A stretch of DNA of 64,000 nucleotides from assembly GCA_945901845.1 (NCBI GenBank), contig CAMDLR010000002.1, positions 1 through 64,000 of the forward strand. The letters are read 5' to 3'. Made by a program: the position numbers and the translations under genes. The DNA is from Sediminibacterium ginsengisoli (GTDB lineage Bacteria; Bacteroidota; Bacteroidia; Chitinophagales; Chitinophagaceae). The notes under the pieces are model-generated. The model was not told where the DNA came from. It saw only the letters and a program-made list of their open reading frames with translations, and made no database searches. Of this stretch, positions 53,287 through 63,330 are shown in pieces. Numbering within the stretch: position 1 is the first letter of the stretch; each line of letters opens with the position of its first letter.

Positions 53287-55086
53287 TTAGTGCTGACTTT
53301 CGTCTGCTCCAACAGGTGTTGTTTGTGGTATAAAGTCTACGCCATCTTTACCATAATCATATGCCCAACGGTGCACTTCTGGAATTTCACCTACCCAGTT
53401 TCCGTGACCCGGATGAATTGGTGCTGTCCATTCTAAAGTATTCGATTTCCAAGGATTAGGATCTATTAATTTTCTTCCTTTAAATATTGAATAGAAGAAA
53501 TTGAACAAGAATGATAATTGAACCATAAACACAATCATCGAAACAAGACTGATGAATTTATTAAGCTCACCAAACTGCTTGAAGCTTTCCCAAATACTAA
53601 AATCGTAATAACGACGTGGCATACCTGCTAAACCTTCGTAGTGCATTGGCCAGAAAATCATGTAAGCACCTGCAATAGTTACCCAGAAATGAATGTAACC
53701 AAGTGTGTTGTTTAACTGCTTGCCATACATTTTAGGGAACCAGTGGTAAATACCTGCATACATACCAAACATAGATGCAACACCCATTACAATATGGAAG
53801 TGCGCAACCACAAAGTAGGTATCATGCAAGTGAATATCGAGTGCGGAGTTACCCAACCAAATACCCGTTAAACCACCTGAGATAAATAAGCTTACAAAGC
53901 CAATAGCAAATAGCATAGCTGGGGTAAACCTGATATTTCCTTTCCACAAAGTAGTTAACCAGTTAAATACTTTGATTACAGATGGAACGGCAATTAATAA
54001 AGTTAAAAGCACAAACACAGATCCTAAGAATGGATTAAGACCCGTCACAAACATGTGGTGCGCCCATACTAAAAATGCTAGAATTGCAATTGCAAATAAT
54101 GATCCAACCATCGCCATGTAACCAAAAATTGGTTTGCGCGAATTGATAGATATAATTTCAGAAACCATACCTAAGGCTGGTAATAATATAATGTATACCT
54201 CTGGGTGACCTAAGAACCAAAATAAGTGTTGGTATAAAATAGCAGAACCACCTTCGTTAGGTAAGGCTCCAACACCATTTACAAATATGTCTGATAGGTA
54301 AAAACTTGTTCCAAAGTTTCTATCAAAAATTAATAAGATAAAACCAGATAACAATACCGGAAATGATAATACACCAAGTACCGCTGTAAAGAATAACGCC
54401 CAAATAGTTAAAGGTAAACGCGTCATGCTCATACCTTTGGTACGCATGTTTAAGATTGTTGCAATGTAGTTAAGACCTCCTAATAAAGAGGAAACCACAA
54501 ACAGTGACATAGAAATCAACCATAAATCCATACCTGTTTTAGAACCTGGTGATGCGTCACCTAGTGCAGATAATGGAGGATATGCCACCCAACCACCACT
54601 AAAGGGGCCTGTTTCTACAAACATAGAAGACAACATCACAATACTAGCTGCAAAGAAAAACCAGTAGCTCAACATATTCATAAACGGAGACGCCATATCG
54701 CGTGCACCAATTTGAAGTGGAATTAAGAAGTTGGCAAATGTACCAGACAAACCTGCAGTTAATACAAAGAATACAAGTACGGTACCGTGTGTTGTTACAA
54801 GTGCATAGTATGCTTCTGGAGTGATACGTCCGCCTTTAGCCCATTTTCCTAAAAGATCTTCTAGGAAAGGGAAAGTTGAATCTGGATAACCGAGTTGTAA
54901 ACGAAATAGTACGCTCATTAAACCACCTAAAACTGCCCATACCATTCCTGTGATTAAGAATTGCTTCGCAATCATTTTATGGTCTTGGCTAAATACATAT
55001 TTAGTTAAGAATGTATCATGGTGTTCGTGATGACCGTGATCATCATGTCCATGTGCATCTCCATGTAAAACTGCTTCGTGACTCAT
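53287..55086 (-). CDS. ctaD: Cytochrome c oxidase subunit I (A-type heme-copper oxidase)
   Basis: A 599-residue catalytic subunit with twelve or more helices that reduces oxygen to water and pumps protons. Metal ligands are all present: His in T-T-H-G-T-V-L-V-F-F (low-spin heme), H-P-E-V-Y (CuB His cross-linked to Tyr), W-A-H-H-M-F (CuB pair) and H-D-T-Y-F-V-V-A-H-F-H (both hemes). A histidine-rich N-terminus (residues 8-23) precedes the first helix. It lies between subunit II and heme O synthase. Confidence 0.95.
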   Translation of the reverse strand: MSHEAVLHGDAHGHDDHGHHEHHDTFLTKYVFSQDHKMIAKQFLITGMVWAVLGGLMSVLFRLQLGYPDSTFPFLEDLLGKWAKGGRITPEAYYALVTTHGTVLVFFVLTAGLSGTFANFLIPLQIGARDMASPFMNMLSYWFFFAASIVMLSSMFVETGPFSGGWVAYPPLSALGDASPGSKTGMDLWLISMSLFVVSSLLGGLNYIATILNMRTKGMSMTRLPLTIWALFFTAVLGVLSFPVLLSGFILLIFDRNFGTSFYLSDIFVNGVGALPNEGGSAILYQHLFWFLGHPEVYIILLPALGMVSEIISINSRKPIFGYMAMVGSLFAIAILAFLVWAHHMFVTGLNPFLGSVFVLLTLLIAVPSVIKVFNWLTTLWKGNIRFTPAMLFAIGFVSLFISGGLTGIWLGNSALDIHLHDTYFVVAHFHIVMGVASMFGMYAGIYHWFPKMYGKQLNNTLGYIHFWVTIAGAYMIFWPMHYEGLAGMPRRYYDFSIWESFKQFGELNKFISLVSMIVFMVQLSFLFNFFYSIFKGRKLIDPNPWKSNTLEWTAPIHPGHGNWVGEIPEVHRWAYDYGKDGVDFIPQTTPVGADESQH

Positions 55087-55116
55087 ACCTATTTATTTAT
55101 AAAAGTGAATTCTTTT

Positions 55117-56160
55117 TTAATTTATTTTTTTTATTACTGCTGCAGTAACTGTTGTATCTGCTGCTGCACTTGGGTCTTTTTCAGGAAACGCTGTGTAGTA
55201 ATATGGTTTTTGTTTAGCCATTACTGCATCAAACTCTTCTTGATCAATCACCTCAATAATACCTTTCATAGAATAGTGACCATTACCACATAACTGATCA
55301 CAAGAAATCTCATATACGAAATTTGGATTGCCAGTCATTTCCTTCATTTCTTTTGTGGTATATTTTGGTGTAAACCACATGGTAGTTGGTATACCAGGTA
55401 CCGCATCCATTTTTAACCTGAAATGCGATAAGCCCACATCATGAATTACATCACGAGATCCTAAAATAAGTTTAACCGGCTTTCCTTTAATTAAGTAAAC
55501 AGTTTGCTCCATTACGATATCGTCATGCGCTAATTCATCATCCCAAATTAGACCTAAGCTATTGCTAGCGTTGTCAATATTTTTGTAATACTTTTTACCA
55601 AATGAACCATCCTTTCCTGGGTAACGGTAAATCCAACCAAACTGCTTACCGGTAACTTCTACTACCATTGCATTTTTTGGAGGCTCACCTGTAAATAAAA
55701 ACCAGTTACGAAGTCCAATAACAACTAAGATTGTTAAAGTAATGGCAGGAATAATTGTCCAGATTAATTCAAGTTTAGTACTGTGTGCGAAAAACACCAC
55801 TTTACGATTGGCATCCTCTTGATACTTATAGGCAAATATAAAAAGAAGCGCTTGCGTTCCTATAAACGCAATTCCAGAAATGGCGAGTGTTACCCATAGC
55901 ATGCTATCAACTCTTGCACCTTCAACACTTGCACTATCATGGGCAAGTAATGTTTTGTCAAACAACAAATTGTTGCAATACCAAACACCCACTAAACCCA
56001 AAACTAAAAACGCAGCCATCAAGAAACCATTGATTTTATTGCTTTGCTTGCGACTTACTTCTTCACCTTTTAATACAGACACATACTCACTAACTTTTGC
56101 AATCTGAAAAATGACTACAAAAATGAGAACTACTACGGCTATTGTTAAAAACATTGTCAT
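55117..56160 (-). CDS. ctaC: Cytochrome c oxidase subunit II
   Basis: A 347-residue subunit that takes electrons from cytochrome c through the binuclear CuA centre. Three N-terminal helices (one more than usual) precede the cupredoxin domain. CuA ligands: His in H-D-V-G-L-S-H-F, and C-D-Q-L-C-G-N-G-H-Y-S-M near residue 300. Unlike true caa3 enzymes, no C-terminal cytochrome c domain (no CxxCH) is fused. It lies 46 bases after actF, so the alternative complex III and oxidase genes are one cluster. Confidence 0.93.
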   Translation of the reverse strand: MTMFLTIAVVVLIFVVIFQIAKVSEYVSVLKGEEVSRKQSNKINGFLMAAFLVLGLVGVWYCNNLLFDKTLLAHDSASVEGARVDSMLWVTLAISGIAFIGTQALLFIFAYKYQEDANRKVVFFAHSTKLELIWTIIPAITLTILVVIGLRNWFLFTGEPPKNAMVVEVTGKQFGWIYRYPGKDGSFGKKYYKNIDNASNSLGLIWDDELAHDDIVMEQTVYLIKGKPVKLILGSRDVIHDVGLSHFRLKMDAVPGIPTTMWFTPKYTTKEMKEMTGNPNFVYEISCDQLCGNGHYSMKGIIEVIDQEEFDAVMAKQKPYYYTAFPEKDPSAAADTTVTAAVIKKIN

Positions 56161-56206
56161 ATGCTATCAATATTTTATTGATTCTAAATATTAATCCTCT
56201 AATTAA

Positions 56207-57436
56207 TTATACTTGGTGTATGATACTTTCTTTTAAGAATGGATGACTCTTTGGTATCAGCGGCTTGCTTGCTAACGCACGGCTCACAAAGAAAATCATA
56301 AGGCCCACAAATAAACTTAAAATACCAAAGTCTAACCAACCAAGTGTTACGTGCTCTTTAGATAAAGAACCCATGACCATTTGGTAAAAATCGATCCAGT
56401 GACCAAATAAAATTAATACCGCCATAAAAGCAACTAGGGTATAGTTTCTTTTAGCTGAACGCTTCATTAATATGATTAATGGACAAAGGAAGTTTATGAT
56501 CAAATTCAAGAAGAAAATGCCTTTGTAAGGACCTTGTACTCTATGTTTGAAGTAAACTGTTTCTTCAGGAATATTTGCATACCAAATAAGCATGTACTGA
56601 GAGAACCATAAATACGTCCAGAATACAGAAAAGGCAAACATAAACTTACCAATATCATGTAAGTGCTCCTGAGTTGTTAACTCCAAGTAGCCTTTATTTT
56701 TTAGATAGATTACCCAAAGTGCAATTAAGCTCATACCAGACACAAATGAACTTGCAAATGTGTACCAGCTATACATCGTAGAGTACCAATGTGGATCAAT
56801 ACTCATCATCCATAACCAAGGAATCGTAGAACCAACTGTTAAACCAAACCACACTAAAAATGTAGCAGCACGTACCGTATTCTTATAAATAAAGGTAGCG
56901 CCCTCTTCTGCAGTCATTGGCTCGCCATCGGCCTGCTCATTGAGCTTGCGAATGCGCCATCCAAACAAACTCCATAAAGCAATTGTAAGGGTTGTCCAGA
57001 TAACAAAAAATACAGGATTTAAAAATCCAGCCTTCCCTTTTAAAATAGGATCATTGGCAACCGCTTCCGTATCTAACCAATGGTAGATATGGTGCTTATG
57101 GCCAAAAATTACATACATTAAAACAGCAAAAGTAATGGCACCAAAAATAGGTACCATGGTAGAGATTGCCTCAGGAACCCTACGGAATGATTGTTGGAAA
57201 CCGCCCATTGCCATAGTCGTTACGCCAATGAAAAACATGGCAGCGTTACACACCAAAGTCCAAAAAATACTGTTGTACATAAGTGTTCCCCAAAACTGAG
57301 TTTGCTCATGTTCGTCTGCACTAAAACCTTTGGTCACTAAACCTGTAATCAAAGCTACAAGACCAACAGCAATTAATGCCAGTGACCAAGTTTTCATCTT
57401 TGCAGGTACCTCAAATTGCATTTTGATAGAAGCCAT
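56207..57436 (-). CDS. actF: Alternative complex III subunit ActF (membrane)
   Basis: A 409-residue integral-membrane protein with about ten helices, the NrfD-like second membrane subunit of alternative complex III. Recognisable parts are W-G-T-L-M-Y-N-S-I-F-W near residue 50, W-M-M-S-I-D-P-H-W-Y-S-T-M-Y near 210, F-W-T-Y-L-W-F-S-Q-Y-M-L-I-W-Y and W-I-D-F-Y. It forms part of the membrane path for protons in the menaquinol:cytochrome c/oxidoreductase. It follows actE by 20 bases. Confidence 0.92.
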   Translation of the reverse strand: MASIKMQFEVPAKMKTWSLALIAVGLVALITGLVTKGFSADEHEQTQFWGTLMYNSIFWTLVCNAAMFFIGVTTMAMGGFQQSFRRVPEAISTMVPIFGAITFAVLMYVIFGHKHHIYHWLDTEAVANDPILKGKAGFLNPVFFVIWTTLTIALWSLFGWRIRKLNEQADGEPMTAEEGATFIYKNTVRAATFLVWFGLTVGSTIPWLWMMSIDPHWYSTMYSWYTFASSFVSGMSLIALWVIYLKNKGYLELTTQEHLHDIGKFMFAFSVFWTYLWFSQYMLIWYANIPEETVYFKHRVQGPYKGIFFLNLIINFLCPLIILMKRSAKRNYTLVAFMAVLILFGHWIDFYQMVMGSLSKEHVTLGWLDFGILSLFVGLMIFFVSRALASKPLIPKSHPFLKESIIHQV

Positions 57437-57456
57437 CTTTACTCTTTTAAAAAGTT

Positions 57457-58056
57457 TTATTTAGCAGCTTTTGCAGCCAATTGTTTGTTTTTTACATACT
57501 TCATTACCATCCAACGTTGCTTACGGCTTAACTGAGATGCATAAGCACCCATCAAGTTTTTACCGTAGGTAACAGAATAAAACATTTGTCCTTCTGGCAT
57601 TACAGAAACAATAGGATCTGCCACTAAATTTTTTGGTGCAGATGGATAAGGACCATCTCCATTTTTCCATAGAGGACCATTGCCATCTAAATTTTTACCA
57701 TGACAAATACCACAGTTGATCAGGTATAAACGCTCCGCCTCATCGTTATCTGTTTTAGATAAAGAATCGATTGGATTTTTTACGGCGCGTGATGCGTAAT
57801 AATTGGTGGTATCACCAGGTGCATCTTGCTCGATATGAAAAGGCATTTCAGCGCCACGCGGCATCGTGCCTAAAACAGGCATTGCGGTGTAGTTAATTCC
57901 TTTTTCAGTTAGGTTACTATGGTCTGCGTAACTTTCGTATGCACGGCTATACGCCATATCTGGCATATAGATAGAACCTGGTTCACGCTTAACACCATTA
58001 CAGCTGCTAATGATCGCAGTGATGGCAAGAACGAGTATGATAGATAATTTCTTCAT
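57457..58056 (-). CDS. actE: Alternative complex III cytochrome c subunit ActE (lipoprotein)
   Basis: A 199-residue monoheme cytochrome c. It has a lipoprotein signal (M-K-K, hydrophobic, lipobox I-I-S-S-C) and one heme site, C-G-I-C-H, near residue 122, with M-P-E-G-Q-M-F near 165 giving a likely Met ligand. ActE passes electrons from complex III towards the oxidase. Start at the ATG at 58056, where the signal begins; the frame is open into actD. Confidence 0.92.
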   Translation of the reverse strand: MKKLSIILVLAITAIISSCNGVKREPGSIYMPDMAYSRAYESYADHSNLTEKGINYTAMPVLGTMPRGAEMPFHIEQDAPGDTTNYYASRAVKNPIDSLSKTDNDEAERLYLINCGICHGKNLDGNGPLWKNGDGPYPSAPKNLVADPIVSVMPEGQMFYSVTYGKNLMGAYASQLSRKQRWMVMKYVKNKQLAAKAAK

Positions 58057-58075
58057 CGGATTTCTATTCAATAAT

Positions 58076-58666
58076 TTATGCTGCAACAATTTCTTTATTT
58101 TGAAAAGGAACATTTTCGTTGTCGTAACGACCAAACCACCATCCTTCTTCGGCAACCTGAACACTTAATTCGATAGCGCCATTGCTTTGTAAGAATGCTT
58201 GTAAGTCATCGGTATTTGTTGTATCAGTACACTCAATAGCCATTACAAATAAATCGTCAGTGGCACGTGGGTGGAAATGATGTTTTTTAACCCCTGGAGC
58301 TAATTGACACAAGTAGCAAAACGTTAAAACCATCCCTACCGCAGCAAACAAAACGGTTAGCTCAAATATGATAGGAATCCATGCTGGTAAAGCAAAGTGA
58401 GGTTTGCCACCAATGTTTAAAGGCCAATCTTTTGTAAAGATCCAGCTAATGGTACTTAAGGCCGTTGTAGTACCTGTAATACCATAAATAAATCCTGCTG
58501 TGTGTATGCTTGTTTCTCTTAAGCCCAATGCATGATCTAGACCATGCACCGCAAATGGCGTATACACGTCATGAATTTTATATCCTGCAGCACGCACTTT
58601 TTTAACTGCTGGAAAAAGCACCGCTTCATCCTCAAAACAGCCTACTACAAATTTCTTTTTTGCCAT
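58076..58666 (-). CDS. actD: Alternative complex III subunit ActD (DUF3341)
   Basis: A 196-residue DUF3341 protein with two central helices. It has the family parts F-E-D-E near the start, Y-T-P-F-A-V-H-G-L-D near residue 37, G-G-K-P-H-F-A-L-P-A-W-I-P-I-I-F-E-L near 85 and F-H-P-R-A-T-D-D-L-F. It is a membrane subunit that holds the complex together, without cofactors. It follows actC by 34 bases. Confidence 0.92.
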   Translation of the reverse strand: MAKKKFVVGCFEDEAVLFPAVKKVRAAGYKIHDVYTPFAVHGLDHALGLRETSIHTAGFIYGITGTTTALSTISWIFTKDWPLNIGGKPHFALPAWIPIIFELTVLFAAVGMVLTFCYLCQLAPGVKKHHFHPRATDDLFVMAIECTDTTNTDDLQAFLQSNGAIELSVQVAEEGWWFGRYDNENVPFQNKEIVAA

Positions 58667-58700
58667 GTGTTCTATTTTATCGTTGGTTCAACGTAAATGA

Positions 58701-60146
58701 TTAGTGATGATGGGTTTGATCTTTAATAAATGCTTCTAAAGGTTGCGCTTCAATCGCACTCATTTGCTCTTTGTAACCATCGCCGGTTGTTTTTAATACA
58801 TATTTAATTTCTGCAATTGCAATGACTGGGAAGTATTTTGCAAAGAGGAAGAAACATGTAAAGAATAGTCCAAACGTTCCTGCATAAAAACCAATCTCCC
58901 AGATAGTAGGACTGTAATACACAGACCAGCTAGACGGTAGATAATCTCTATATAAAGACGTTACGATAATTACGAAACGCTCAAACCACATACCAATGTT
59001 AACGATGATACTCATGAAGAAAGTAACAAATACATTTCTCCTCATTTTGCGCGACCAGAAAATTTGAGGGCTTAATACGTTACAAGCCATCATGCCCCAG
59101 TAGCTCCAACCATACGGGCTAAATAAATAAGCACGAGAATACCAGAAAGTATAGCCTTCATATTTATTTTGTGAGTACCAACCCATAAATAATTCTGTTA
59201 GATAAGCGATACCTACAATAGATCCTGTAAGTACAATTACTTTATTCATGGCTTCGATGTGACCTAGTGTCACATAATCTTCCATCGCAAATACTTTACG
59301 AACAATGATCATCAGGGTTTGCACCATCGCAAATCCAGAGAAGATGGCACCCGCAACGAAATAGGGAGGGAAGATAGTCGTATGCCAACCAGGAATTACT
59401 GAAGTTGCGAAGTCAAAAGATACAATCGTGTGTACCGATAATACGAGTGGTGTAGATAAACCAGCAAGTACCAAAGATAAACTCTCATGACGCTGCCAGT
59501 GCTTGGTAGAACCTGTCCAACCAAATGAAGCAAGGCCATATAAACGCTTACGCAATTTTGTAAAAGCTCTATCACGAACGGTCGCAAAATCTGGAATTAA
59601 ACCAGAGTACCAGAATAATAATGATACCGTGAAATAAGTAGAGATGGCAAATACGTCCCATAAAAGTGGTGAGTTAAAATTCACCCATAATGGACCACGT
59701 GTGTTCGGGTAAGGAAGTACAAAAAATGCCATCCATACACGACCCATGTGGAAGATAGGGAACTGACCTGCGCACATTACAGCGAAGATGGTCATTGCTT
59801 CTGCAGCACGGTTTACACCTGTTCTCCATCCTTGACGGAATAGTAATAAGATTGCAGAGATAAGGGTACCAGCGTGACCAATACCTACCCACCATACGAA
59901 GTTGGTGATATCCCATCCCCAACCCACTGTTTTGTTCAAGTTCCACTCTCCAATACCATAAGTTACCTCACGGTATACACTGTACACACCAAATAATAAA
60001 AGCGCAACAGCAATGAAGAATCCGATGTACCATAACCTTGTTGGCTTGGCTTCGATAGGTCGAACAATATCTTCGGTTACTTGGCGGTAATTTTTATTAC
60101 CCCTAACCAATGGTTCCCTAAGCTGTGATTCGTACTTTAAATGCAT
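58701..60146 (-). CDS. actC: Alternative complex III membrane subunit ActC (NrfD/PsrC-like)
   Basis: A 481-residue NrfD/PsrC-family protein with about ten helices. It is the quinol-binding membrane subunit. Conserved parts include W-V-G-I-G-H-A-G-T-L-I near residue 90, F-P-I-F-H-M-G-R near 125, S-F-D-F-A-T-S-V-I-P-G-W-H-T-T-I-F-P-P-Y-F-V in two parts near 245-265 and M-W-F-E-R-F near 388. The C-terminus ends in histidines. It follows actB by 24 bases. Confidence 0.94.
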   Translation of the reverse strand: MHLKYESQLREPLVRGNKNYRQVTEDIVRPIEAKPTRLWYIGFFIAVALLLFGVYSVYREVTYGIGEWNLNKTVGWGWDITNFVWWVGIGHAGTLISAILLLFRQGWRTGVNRAAEAMTIFAVMCAGQFPIFHMGRVWMAFFVLPYPNTRGPLWVNFNSPLLWDVFAISTYFTVSLLFWYSGLIPDFATVRDRAFTKLRKRLYGLASFGWTGSTKHWQRHESLSLVLAGLSTPLVLSVHTIVSFDFATSVIPGWHTTIFPPYFVAGAIFSGFAMVQTLMIIVRKVFAMEDYVTLGHIEAMNKVIVLTGSIVGIAYLTELFMGWYSQNKYEGYTFWYSRAYLFSPYGWSYWGMMACNVLSPQIFWSRKMRRNVFVTFFMSIIVNIGMWFERFVIIVTSLYRDYLPSSWSVYYSPTIWEIGFYAGTFGLFFTCFFLFAKYFPVIAIAEIKYVLKTTGDGYKEQMSAIEAQPLEAFIKDQTHHH

Positions 60147-60170
60147 CTTATTCTATTTCAATTATTTTAA

Positions 60171-63100
60171 TTATGCTTTTTTCTCTTCGTGGTTTGCACC
60201 TTCGTGTTTTTCTTCTGTATTACGCACTTTTGCTAAATAAGTAACGCCAGGTAAAACGTGTAACTGCTCGAGTACATAGAAGGTACGATTTGGATTGTCT
60301 AAACGTACTTTAGTGATTGCACTGTGCTTGCTATTTGCATTACCAAACGTAATAGCCTCTGTAGGACAAGCTTGTTGACAAGCAACTTTTACATCTGTAT
60401 CTTCTAAAGGACGAGAATCTTTTTTCGCTTTTAATTTTCCTTCTTGTAAACGTTGAACACAGAAAGAACATTTTTCAATCACACCACGAGAACGAACGGT
60501 AACGTCTGGATTTAACACCATACGTGTAAGATCATCATTCATATTTAGTACTACATCATTAACGTGACCTGTTTGGTTGTCACCAAAGCTATCAGCACCT
60601 GTGTAATCGGCCCAGTTAAAACGACGTACTTTGTAAGGACAGTTGTTCGCGCAATAACGTGTACCAATACATCTGTTATACGTCATTTGGTTTAAACCTT
60701 CTGAGCTATGGTTGGTAGCAGCTACTGGACAAACGTTTTCACAAGGAGCGTTGTCACAATGCTGACACATAAGTGGTTGGAATACGACGTTTGGATTGTC
60801 CATATCACCGCTGTAATAACGGTCAATACGTAACCAATGCATTTCATGACCACGTAATACTTCTGGTTTACCAACAACAGATACGTTGTTTTCTGCATTA
60901 CATGCAACCACACAAGCACCACAACCTGTACAAGCATTTAAATCAACGCTCATACCCCATTTGATGCCTGGTCTATCGAATACAGGATATAATGTTCCAG
61001 CACCTTCAAACTTTTGAAGTACTTCTTCGTTGCTTAATTTTTCGCCACCAGAAATTTGACCTTTTAATTCATGAGCTCGCTCGTCACGAATTTCTGTTGG
61101 ATGATGTTTGTATTCGGCAAGTGTTAACTCTTTCATCACCTCGGTACGGTTACCTTGCTCGGTATCGTAACGGCTATGTGTTTGTGTTAATGCCACTGGA
61201 TATTTTTCGCCAGTTGCAGCAATTTCCACACTTGTGTTTGTATATGAAATGTTATTGCCTTGTAAAGAAGCTAAACCAAACGCATTTTTACCTACGCCGC
61301 TTGCTGCTTTACCCATATTTTCTGAACGGCCATAACCTACTGCAATACCAATGGTTTCAGGGTGTGTACCCGGAATAATTAATACTGGAAGTTCGATGGT
61401 CTTACTGCCAACAGTCACTTTTACAACTGGCTTTGGAGGATTTACTTCGTAAGCATCTGCTTGACCGCCGTTATTTAAATCAATTTTTAATAATGTTCTA
61501 GCAAGAGCAGGAGAAACAATAACATAGTTGTCCCAAGTTGCACGTGTAACCGGATCTGGTAATTCTTGTAACCATGGGTTACTTGCACCTTGTCCTGCAC
61601 CGATACCTACTTTTTCATACAACACTAATTCTAGCGCGCCACCTTTTTTAGTTGATGTTGCTGCAGTAACTGCATTTGCAACTGCTGCACTAGAAAAACT
61701 TCCTGCGCTAAATGCTGCAGGTGTTGAAGCTAGTACACCATCTTGTAGTGCTTTATCCCAACCTGTAACACCGCCTAATTTAGCAGACCAGCTCGTTTTT
61801 AAGAACGCTAAATAATCTGAAGCGTTACCACTCCATTTTAATAAGCTGTCTTGCCACTGACGTGTTTTGAATAAAGGATATATAGTAGGTTGAATAAATG
61901 AAACGTGACCAGAAACTGATTCGGCATCACCCCAGCTTTCTAAGTAGTGATGATCTGGCAAAACAAACTTACAAAGCACAGCCGTTTCGTCTTGCTTCGT
62001 AGCAAATGAAACAGTCGTTTTTACTTTTGCTAGACCTGCTGTAAAACCAGCAGCATCATGCCAAGAATATGCAGGATTTGCGCCTACTAAAATTAAAGTA
62101 CCAACGCTACCTGCGTTCATGTCTTTAACCAATTGAACAAAATTTGCATCAACACCAGCGCGGGTATTGTTGCGTGCAGCCCAGTTAATGGTAGAACCGC
62201 CAGCACCAACTGCGTTGTTAATTGCGTTTACAATGATTTGAATATTCACATCATTGCTTCCAGCTACTACAAGTGCAGCGCCTTTGTTTTCTAATAAAGT
62301 TTTTGCTGCATTTTGGATACCAGCTTTAAGGGTAGCATCGTTAATACCTGTAACACCACCACCATTAACAGCGGTTAATAAAGCAGCTGCAATAGCACCT
62401 ATTTCTGAAGGACGGTGTAAATATTTTTCATCCGCATTTGAACCTGTAAGACTCGCTACACTTTCGAAGTGTATGTGCTTACTCATGCTCGGATTTTTTT
62501 CGTTGATTTTTTTACCCGTTGCGTATTGCTTAGAAAAAGCAACAGGGCTTAACCAGGTACCTAAAAAATCGGCGCCTAAACTAACAATGGCTTTTGCATT
62601 TTCGAAATGGTAATCAGCAATAGCAGCTACACCATTTGTTGCAGCGTTTGCTTCTATTAAAGCACTGTAAGAAACAGCATCATAAGTAACATGTTTGCTA
62701 CCTGGATACTTTGCTAGAAATTGCGCAATCACTTCTTTGCTTGTAGGAGAAGTAATGGTACTTGAGACCACCACAATATTACCACCCATAGCAGCAGCAA
62801 CCGCTTTATCAGCTGCTTCAAAAGTTACTTCTTTACCGCCAATTGTTGGGAAACGTAAACGTGCAGTATCATATAAATCTAATACAGACGCTTGCACACG
62901 TGCAGACGTACCGCCTTTTGTTACCAAGCTTAAATCGTTACCCTCAATTTTAATAGGACGACCATCACGCACTTTAGCTACAACGCTCACAACGTCACCG
63001 TCTTGCACATATGTAGTTGCATAATAATTAGCAATACCTGGAACAATATCTTCAGGTTTGTTTGCAAACGGAATGGCTTTTTTGATAGGCATTTCACAGC

Positions 63101-63299
63101 TTGCTGCAACAGCTGCTGCTGCAGTGCTAAAACCTACATATTTTAAAAAGTCTCTGCGAGGTGCAGCAGTTTCGAGAAAACCTTTGCTTTCGTCTTCAAC
63201 AAAAGGAAGCGCTTCTTTGAACTCATCTTTCACTTCTTGAATGTAAGCAGCAGACTGATTCTTTTCTCCAAAACTTTGCCAGTACTTTTTTTGCTCCAT
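60171..63299 (-). CDS. actB: Alternative complex III subunit ActB (molybdopterin-like / iron-sulfur fusion)
   Basis: A 1042-residue protein combining a molybdopterin-oxidoreductase-like domain (about residues 90-720) with an iron-sulfur domain (about 760-1000). A Tat-type signal region, R-R-D-F-L-K-Y-V-G-F-S-T-A, is near residue 50. Four cysteine groups bind clusters: C-T-G-C-G-A-C-V-V-A-C, C-Q-H-C-D-N-A-P-C-E-N-V-C-P, C-I-G-T-R-Y-C-A-N-N-C-P and C-S-F-C with C-Q-Q-A-C-P. In known ActB the first domain carries no molybdenum. The start is the ATG at 63299; the frame runs 22 codons further but lacks similarity. It follows actA by 31 bases. Confidence 0.94.
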   Translation of the reverse strand: MEQKKYWQSFGEKNQSAAYIQEVKDEFKEALPFVEDESKGFLETAAPRRDFLKYVGFSTAAAAVAASCEMPIKKAIPFANKPEDIVPGIANYYATTYVQDGDVVSVVAKVRDGRPIKIEGNDLSLVTKGGTSARVQASVLDLYDTARLRFPTIGGKEVTFEAADKAVAAAMGGNIVVVSSTITSPTSKEVIAQFLAKYPGSKHVTYDAVSYSALIEANAATNGVAAIADYHFENAKAIVSLGADFLGTWLSPVAFSKQYATGKKINEKNPSMSKHIHFESVASLTGSNADEKYLHRPSEIGAIAAALLTAVNGGGVTGINDATLKAGIQNAAKTLLENKGAALVVAGSNDVNIQIIVNAINNAVGAGGSTINWAARNNTRAGVDANFVQLVKDMNAGSVGTLILVGANPAYSWHDAAGFTAGLAKVKTTVSFATKQDETAVLCKFVLPDHHYLESWGDAESVSGHVSFIQPTIYPLFKTRQWQDSLLKWSGNASDYLAFLKTSWSAKLGGVTGWDKALQDGVLASTPAAFSAGSFSSAAVANAVTAATSTKKGGALELVLYEKVGIGAGQGASNPWLQELPDPVTRATWDNYVIVSPALARTLLKIDLNNGGQADAYEVNPPKPVVKVTVGSKTIELPVLIIPGTHPETIGIAVGYGRSENMGKAASGVGKNAFGLASLQGNNISYTNTSVEIAATGEKYPVALTQTHSRYDTEQGNRTEVMKELTLAEYKHHPTEIRDERAHELKGQISGGEKLSNEEVLQKFEGAGTLYPVFDRPGIKWGMSVDLNACTGCGACVVACNAENNVSVVGKPEVLRGHEMHWLRIDRYYSGDMDNPNVVFQPLMCQHCDNAPCENVCPVAATNHSSEGLNQMTYNRCIGTRYCANNCPYKVRRFNWADYTGADSFGDNQTGHVNDVVLNMNDDLTRMVLNPDVTVRSRGVIEKCSFCVQRLQEGKLKAKKDSRPLEDTDVKVACQQACPTEAITFGNANSKHSAITKVRLDNPNRTFYVLEQLHVLPGVTYLAKVRNTEEKHEGANHEEKKA

Positions 63300-63330
63300 G
63301 ATATATTTATTATCGGGTATAATGTTGTTA

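Noticed and set aside
60171-63299. True molybdenum oxidoreductase
   Set aside because: The gene context and fusion to the four-cluster iron-sulfur domain identify ActB, whose molybdopterin-like domain is known to lack the cofactor.
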